DNA from: Candidatus Albibeggiatoa sp. nov. NOAA
GTDB taxonomy: Bacteria; Pseudomonadota; Gammaproteobacteria; Beggiatoales; Beggiatoaceae
NCBI GenBank assembly: GCA_025800385.1
Contig: JAOXRS010000173.1
Location: 62,001 to 126,000 of the forward strand
DNA length: 64,000 nt
Direction: 5' to 3'
Shown one piece after another: positions 63,861 through 64,000 of the stretch; positions within the stretch are counted from its first letter, which is position 1; every line of letters begins with the position of its first letter. The notes below the pieces were generated by a model, which had not been told where the DNA came from, made no database searches, and worked only from the letters and a program-made list of their open reading frames with translations. The position numbers and the translations under genes are program-made.

Positions 63861-64000
63861 TTATGGGAAAGGCATCATTTTCATAGGTCGAGCCAAATGA
63901 TTCACGTTATAACCCATCACACCCACAGAATGATTAAGATGTGTAAATTGCTGGCTCATATTTGCCATATCCTGTGACATCATACTCATATTTGTATCCA
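63861..64000 (-). CDS. C-terminal part of a Met-rich protein (5' end outside window)
   Basis: The frame ends with TAA at 63861-63863 and reads out of the window to the right. The 45 visible residues are Met- and Asn/Gln-rich (SMMSQDMANMSQQFTHL, then MGYNVNHLARPMKMMPFP), with a regular spacing of Met/Val that suggests an amphipathic helix. Nothing more can be said about function. Confidence 0.6.
   Translation of the reverse strand, partial: DTNMSMMSQDMANMSQQFTHLNHSVGVMGYNVNHLARPMKMMPFP

Overview
The window is an AT-rich chromosomal segment of a gammaproteobacterium. Diagnostic content includes thrS-infC-rpmI-rplT, coaE-zapD, cvpA-purF, rnfA-rnfB-rnfC, hda, and a DsbB whose four cysteines fall at the E. 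coli positions. The mix of a glyoxylate shunt, Rnf, a HypE hydrogenase-maturation protein, PilG/PilH-like regulators, many multidomain sensors and large secreted repeat proteins fits a Thiotrichales/Beggiatoa-like sulfur bacterium. That placement is inferred from content and style and was not tested by phylogeny.

Layout. 1-12.6 kb is mostly housekeeping: the end of a hypoxanthine phosphoribosyltransferase gene overlapping an S-methyl-5'-thioinosine phosphorylase; a LytM/M23-like protein convergent with a RoxA-type ribosomal oxygenase; grxD; yciO; coaE-zapD; two PilG/PilH-like response regulators; short-form hisG; ppsR; cvpA-purF; trkA. 13.1-16.3 kb holds the glyoxylate shunt (aceB, aceA) with a strong terminator. 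16.3-19.7 kb is an accessory patch: an LRR-Roc-COR GTPase and a VapBC pair. 19.9-23.2 kb is the translation operon thrS-infC-rpmI-rplT behind a tRNA-Val gene; infC appears to start at a rare AUC codon. 23.3-26.3 kb holds a frameshifted relic of an Imm32-like gene and a two-gene receiver/nucleotide-cyclase module. 26.3-32 kb has an orphan UreE-like protein, an unusual DegT-family protein with His in place of the PLP lysine, an unknown gene, and rnfA-rnfB-rnfC without rnfD/G/E.

32.4-40 kb carries a large hybrid histidine kinase, hda, and a solute-binding protein coupled to a membrane histidine kinase. 40-49.6 kb is mixed: a YajR-type MFS transporter, ssb, a methyltransferase, a Tat-exported intradiol-dioxygenase-like protein, dsbB, a YdjM-like membrane protein, glgC, an SPFH protein and an LpxL-like acyltransferase. 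49.6-57.1 kb is a secreted-protein region with an RCC1-repeat/Calx-beta protein, an intact Imm32-like gene and a 1389-residue, internally duplicated beta-helix protein. 57.1-64 kb has a Crp/Fnr regulator, an unknown protein, KptA, pyrD, an isolated hypE, a coiled-coil protein, an HsdM-like protein that has lost the methylase NPPF motif, and the end of a Met-rich protein.

No CRISPR array, intact insertion sequence, prophage or rRNA gene was seen. The most unusual items are the Lys-to-His DegT protein, the degraded HsdM-like orphan, the intact and broken Imm32-like copies 29 kb apart, the AUC start of infC, and the orphan UreE-like and HypE proteins with no urease or hydrogenase genes nearby.
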